A stretch of DNA of 64,000 bases. It comes from Acidobacteriota bacterium. Its GTDB lineage: Bacteria > Acidobacteriota > Blastocatellia > RBC074. The position numbers were made by a program, and so were the translations under genes. A model generated the notes under the pieces. The model saw nothing but the letters and a program-made list of their open reading frames with translations. It was not told the DNA's origin and ran no database searches. The DNA lies in the NCBI GenBank assembly GCA_018269055.1, contig JAFDVI010000004.1:186001-250000 (forward strand), read 5' to 3'. Position 1 is the stretch's first letter. Each line of letters starts with the position of its first letter. Below, piece by piece: positions 63,757 to 64,000 of the stretch.

Positions 63757-64000
63757 CTAGCTGACGCGTTCGACCATCGAAGCTTCATCGCGTCCGGGCG
63801 AGTTTACAGCTTTGGAAACCGGATAAATGTCCAGCTCATCGGCAGGATATGGTGCGAGCAATTGAACCAGGTCAGGAACACGCGCTGCAATGTCCAGCCA
63901 CAGCTTTTCATCCGACCGTTTCAAAATGGCGGGCATTCGGTGGTGATAGTTCGCGGTGAGTTCATTTGGTTCCGTAGTGATGATCGTACAGGTTTTGACG
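63757..64000 (-). CDS. SRAP/YedK-family protein, 5' part cut off by window edge
   Basis: About 81 residues are visible, reading into the right edge: TCTIITTEPNELTANYHHRM, PAILKRSDEKLWLDI and YPVSKAVNSPGRDEASMVER, matching the C-terminal half of SOS-response-associated peptidase/YedK (HMCES in eukaryotes), which crosslinks to abasic DNA. The catalytic Cys2 lies outside the window; the family's conserved His lies in NYHHRMP. Confidence 0.88.
   Translation of the reverse strand, partial: VKTCTIITTEPNELTANYHHRMPAILKRSDEKLWLDIAARVPDLVQLLAPYPADELDIYPVSKAVNSPGRDEASMVERVS

Overview
The window looks like a chromosomal segment of an Acidobacteriota bacterium, most likely Blastocatellia-like. This rests on gene content: an Oar-type TonB-dependent receptor with an N-terminal carboxypeptidase-regulatory domain, a MacB/FtsX-type 'orphan' permease next to a PadR regulator, two TIGR02999-type ECF sigma factors each paired with a Ser/Thr kinase, and a moderate GC of roughly 50-55% judged by eye. 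No rRNA, tRNA or CRISPR array was found. The class assignment is inference.

Layout. 1-3014: a DCC-family thiol oxidoreductase (cut by the left edge), DUF2071, a secernin/C69 dipeptidase and a GNAT acetyltransferase. 3278-11600: cell-envelope genes, namely a secreted DUF4139 protein carrying an inserted Oar-like domain, a SPOR-domain protein and the large Oar-like TonB receptor. 11950-14611: a secreted PPC/DUF296 protein and a YdbT/YdbS-like bacterial PH-domain pair. 14618-21250: two sigma-factor/kinase modules around a small secreted protein; the first kinase is fused to PEGA, SUMF1 and alpha/beta-hydrolase domains. 21603-27460: two alpha/beta hydrolases, an AT-rich secreted protein, a LIC_10091-like protein and a thioredoxin-like protein. 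27502-34365: a cell-division/phosphosignalling operon read on the minus strand as FtsW/RodA, PP2C, Ser/Thr kinase with SH3b, FHA; each junction carries repeats and two junctions carry a small gene inside inverted repeats. 34468-39716: Uma2 nuclease, MutM, a Tat-exported sugar isomerase-like protein, two paralogous zinc-ribbon membrane proteins and an AGXT-like aminotransferase. 39762-43515: four family-2 glycosyltransferases. 43579-45549: a small accessory patch (PemK/MazF-type pair, broken S9 peptidase, AlbA_2 protein, VOC protein). 45914-54767: a suf Fe-S operon controlled by an Rrf2 regulator, with unexpected passengers (RidA, DinB, aspartic protease, DJ-1, CYTH). 54857-64000: FolK, an RlmI-like methyltransferase, SpoVR, a SEC-C protein, a PDZ protein, the permease/PadR pair and a partial SRAP protein.

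The most unusual theme is short inverted repeats built from 7-10-nt periodic units. One perfect 28-bp pair encloses a GxxExxY (PD-(D/E)XK nuclease-like) gene; a 25-bp 7-nt-periodic pair encloses a four-helix-bundle (23S-IVS/S23 type) gene; two gene-less pairs of the first family lie elsewhere; related palindromic repeats sit in frame inside a glycosyltransferase and an rRNA methyltransferase without breaking either reading frame. I propose these are one class of element: gene-carrying and empty versions of a hairpin-forming insertion that tolerates positions inside operons and even inside genes. This is inference from one window.
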